64,000 bases of DNA, from the NCBI RefSeq assembly GCF_000012865.1, contig NC_007503.1, forward strand, positions 1 to 64,000, given 5' to 3'. The stretch comes from Carboxydothermus hydrogenoformans Z-2901. GTDB lineage: Bacteria; Bacillota; Z-2901; Carboxydothermales; Carboxydothermaceae. Positions 61,174 to 64,000 of the stretch are shown piece by piece. How positions within the stretch are numbered: position 1 is the stretch's first letter; each line of letters opens with the position of its first letter. The translations under genes were made by a program, and so were the position numbers. The notes beneath the pieces are model-generated. The model was not told where the DNA came from. It saw nothing but the letters and a program-made list of their open reading frames with translations, and searched no databases.

Positions 61174-61600
61174 AAAATTATTAACCCAGATAAGGTTTCT
61201 AAAAAAGTATTTAAATCTTTTAAAAGATATGGCCCAAAAGAGTAAAAAGGAATATTTAGAAGATTTTATATATAAAGGAGCTGTTGAAAGATATCTGCAG
61301 CTGGCCATTGAATGCTGTATCAATATTGGCAATAGAATTATTTCCCTCGAACAGTTTAAATATGATTTAACTCCGCCGGAAACTTATGCGGAAGTATTTG
61401 AAAAGCTTCAAAAAATCGGGTTAATAGAGGAAAACTTAAGCACAAAACTTAAAACGATGACTCAGTTTCGTAATAAACTTGTTCATGTTTACTGGGAAAT
61501 TGATGATGCTGTGGTTTATGATATTTTGCAGAATAATTTAAAGGATATCGAAGAATTTTTAAAAATTGCTATAAAGTATGTTCAGAGTGAAGGGAAATAA
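61166..61600 (+). CDS. hepT: HepT-type RNase toxin (DUF86)
   Basis: The 144-residue product has the HEPN toxin motif R-x4-H-x-Y (RNKLVHVYW, near residue 110) that forms the RNase active site and carries the modified tyrosine. It is the second gene of an MNT/HepT toxin-antitoxin pair. TTG 61166 overlaps the mntA stop and has GGGTGA ahead; GTG 61157 is possible. Confidence 0.87.
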   Translation: MDEKLLTQIRFLKKYLNLLKDMAQKSKKEYLEDFIYKGAVERYLQLAIECCINIGNRIISLEQFKYDLTPPETYAEVFEKLQKIGLIEENLSTKLKTMTQFRNKLVHVYWEIDDAVVYDILQNNLKDIEEFLKIAIKYVQSEGK

Positions 61601-61676
61601 AAGTAATTAGGATTCCGGAACTCGAAATGAAAGAACGGGTAAAAGAGAGGAATATTGTATACCTATTTCAAACCGG

Positions 61677-61706
61677 TTGACGGAAATGACCGCTTAGTGG
61701 CAAAAT
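61677..61706 (+). promoter_or_regulatory. Probable promoter of glnK-amtB
   Basis: TTGACG (61677-61682), 18 bp, CAAAAT (61701-61706). Transcription would begin near 61713, just before the first leader hairpin. Confidence 0.5.
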
Positions 61707-61717
61707 AAAGGTAGCAA

Positions 61718-61735
61718 CGATGCAGTGCTGCATCG
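61718..61735 (+). promoter_or_regulatory. Leader hairpin P1 of glnK-amtB
   Basis: CGATGCAGTGCTGCATCG is self-complementary. As a hairpin with a six-base loop the loop is AGTGCT, with A at 1 and G at 4, the pattern I recall for ANTAR-protein targets. No ANTAR gene is in the window. Confidence 0.45.
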
Positions 61736-61744
61736 AGAGCGATG

Positions 61745-61777
61745 AAGCCTTTTGGAAAGTGTTCCAAAAGGCTTTTT
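61745..61777 (+). terminator. First leader terminator of glnK-amtB
   Basis: GCCTTTTGGAA and TTCCAAAAGGC (11 bp) around AGTG, then five Ts. It is preceded by GCGATGAAGCCT. Confidence 0.85.
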
Positions 61778-61795
61778 AGCTTTTATAGGCAATGA

Positions 61796-61846
61796 AGCCT
61801 CTGGTGAAGGGTCCGGCGCCGCCCTTTATCAGGGGCTAAATTTTTT
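61796..61846 (+). terminator. Second leader terminator of glnK-amtB
   Basis: AGCCTCTGGTGAAGGG (61796-61811) pairs with CCCTTTATCAGGGGCT (61822-61837) along 16 bases with three G-U pairs, followed by AAATTTTTT. It is preceded by GCAATGAAGCCT, nearly the same string that starts the first terminator. The ribosome-binding site AGGAGGTGG comes directly after. Confidence 0.8.
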
Positions 61847-61848
61847 AG

Positions 61849-63536
<1,688 letters not shown>

Positions 63537-63551
63537 AAAATAAGATAATGG

Positions 63552-63593
63552 GCAGCTCCTGCGGGTGAAGGTAGGAAGCAGGAGCTGCTTTTT
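63552..63593 (+). terminator. Terminator after amtB
   Basis: GCAGCTCCTGC and GCAGGAGCTGC (11 bp) around a 15-base loop, then TTTTT. Confidence 0.88.
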
Positions 63594-63683
63594 AATACAA
63601 AAATAAGTTTTTAAAATGAAACTTAACAGGGGTTAAAAATATTTGGGGATAGTTTGAATTAGAAAGGATGTGAACCTCAAAAG

Positions 63684-64000
63684 GTGTCTCCTACCGAAAA
63701 AATCGTACCTTTTTTTCAACCGGTGTTCTCGGTGAATACATTCAGCGTATTGGGTTACGAAGTTTTGGCTAGAAAGATAACGCCCCAGGGTATTGAGAGC
63801 CTTGGTGCGTTTTTTCATGACCCCCAGGTGCCACCAGAGAATAAGATCAAAGTTGACCGTTTTGTTCGCCGCAGGGCATTGGAACTTTTTAAGCAAAGTA
63901 ACAAAAATTTGCGGCTATTTTTAAACATCCAGCCCCAGTGGCTTTATCCTTTCATAAGTAAAGAAACAAATTTTCCTACCCTGGAGTACCTTGATGAATA
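63684..64000 (+). CDS. EAL domain protein (cyclic-di-GMP phosphodiesterase-like), N-terminal part
   Basis: The frame from GTG 63684 runs off the window. It reads FFQPVFSVNTFSVLGYEVLARKI, the EAL signature (here E-V-L), then DRFVRRRALELFKQSNKNLRLFLNIQPQWLYP. The usual EAL glutamate is kept (E in GYEVLAR), and the later metal residues are outside. It may be an active c-di-GMP phosphodiesterase or a binding protein. No clear ribosome-binding site stands near GTG 63684 (AAAGGATG is 14 bp before), so the start is uncertain. Confidence 0.78.
   Translation, partial: MSPTEKIVPFFQPVFSVNTFSVLGYEVLARKITPQGIESLGAFFHDPQVPPENKIKVDRFVRRRALELFKQSNKNLRLFLNIQPQWLYPFISKETNFPTLEYLDE

Overview
The window looks like a near-origin segment of a thermophilic, spore-forming, CO-metabolising Firmicute. 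The gene order and the proteins, especially the stand-alone CODH paralogue at 26.3-28.2 kb, match what I remember of Carboxydothermus hydrogenoformans (the CODH-V locus). That name is recognition, not a search result. Nothing here is rRNA, tRNA or CRISPR. Most housekeeping genes run on the + strand, away from an origin at the left edge that carries two DnaA boxes, with two parS sites 6 kb inside.

Layout. 0-8 kb: origin edge, rpmH-rnpA-yidD-yidC-jag, mnmE-mnmG-rsmG, parS sites, parA-parB. 8-11.4 kb: a cysteine-desulfurase-like gene, a YeiH sulfite/sulfate-type exporter and its LysR regulator with a well-placed operator. 11.5-14.2 kb (-): larE-larB-larC, which make the nickel-pincer cofactor. 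14.3-19.8 kb: small membrane, spore and peptidase genes. 19.8-22.3 kb (-): a Ku/LigD end-joining operon with ligase and polymerase as separate genes. 22.4-26.1 kb: YedE-TusA sulfur transport, ychF, DUF951, MscS. 26.3-28.2 kb (-): an aberrant CooS. 28.3-34.1 kb: rpsF-ssb-rpsR and yybS-rplI-lonC-dnaB. 34.3-37.6 kb: a P-loop gene plus a four-subunit 2-oxoacid:ferredoxin oxidoreductase. 37.7-47.8 kb: subtilase, Gin, then tmk-holB-ricT-yabA-trmN6-rsmI, a four-BON protein, HtrA and RlmH. 48.2-57.4 kb: an island of different base and codon character with LysR, a dicarboxylate transporter, two-subunit fumarase, a three-part fumarate reductase and a LarA-family racemase. 57.7-64 kb: D-serine deaminase, an NSS transporter, a MntA/HepT toxin-antitoxin pair, glnK-amtB, and the start of an EAL gene.

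How genes may work together. The LarA homologue at 56.2 kb keeps the nickel-pincer ligands of lactate racemase but sits with malate/fumarate genes, so I infer a malate (or related hydroxydicarboxylate) racemase feeding fumarase and a soluble fumarate reductase. It would rely on the larE-larB-larC operon 42 kb away. The fumarate reductase itself looks unusual: the covalent-FAD histidine is replaced, the [3Fe-4S] site has an extra cysteine, and a CCG-domain subunit replaces the membrane anchor. The CooS lacks one cluster-C cysteine and the proton-relay histidine and is probably not a classical CO dehydrogenase.

Regulatory structure is rich: a perfect CRP-type palindrome and paired direct repeats in the island's divergent promoter, two tandem terminators in the glnK-amtB leader, short promoter-terminator leaders before the NSS transporter and the 2-oxoacid oxidoreductase operon, a hairpin that could mask the htrA ribosome-binding site, and a family of GGGAC...GTCCC repeats placed directly after stop codons. 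All domain calls were made by eye; no database search was run.
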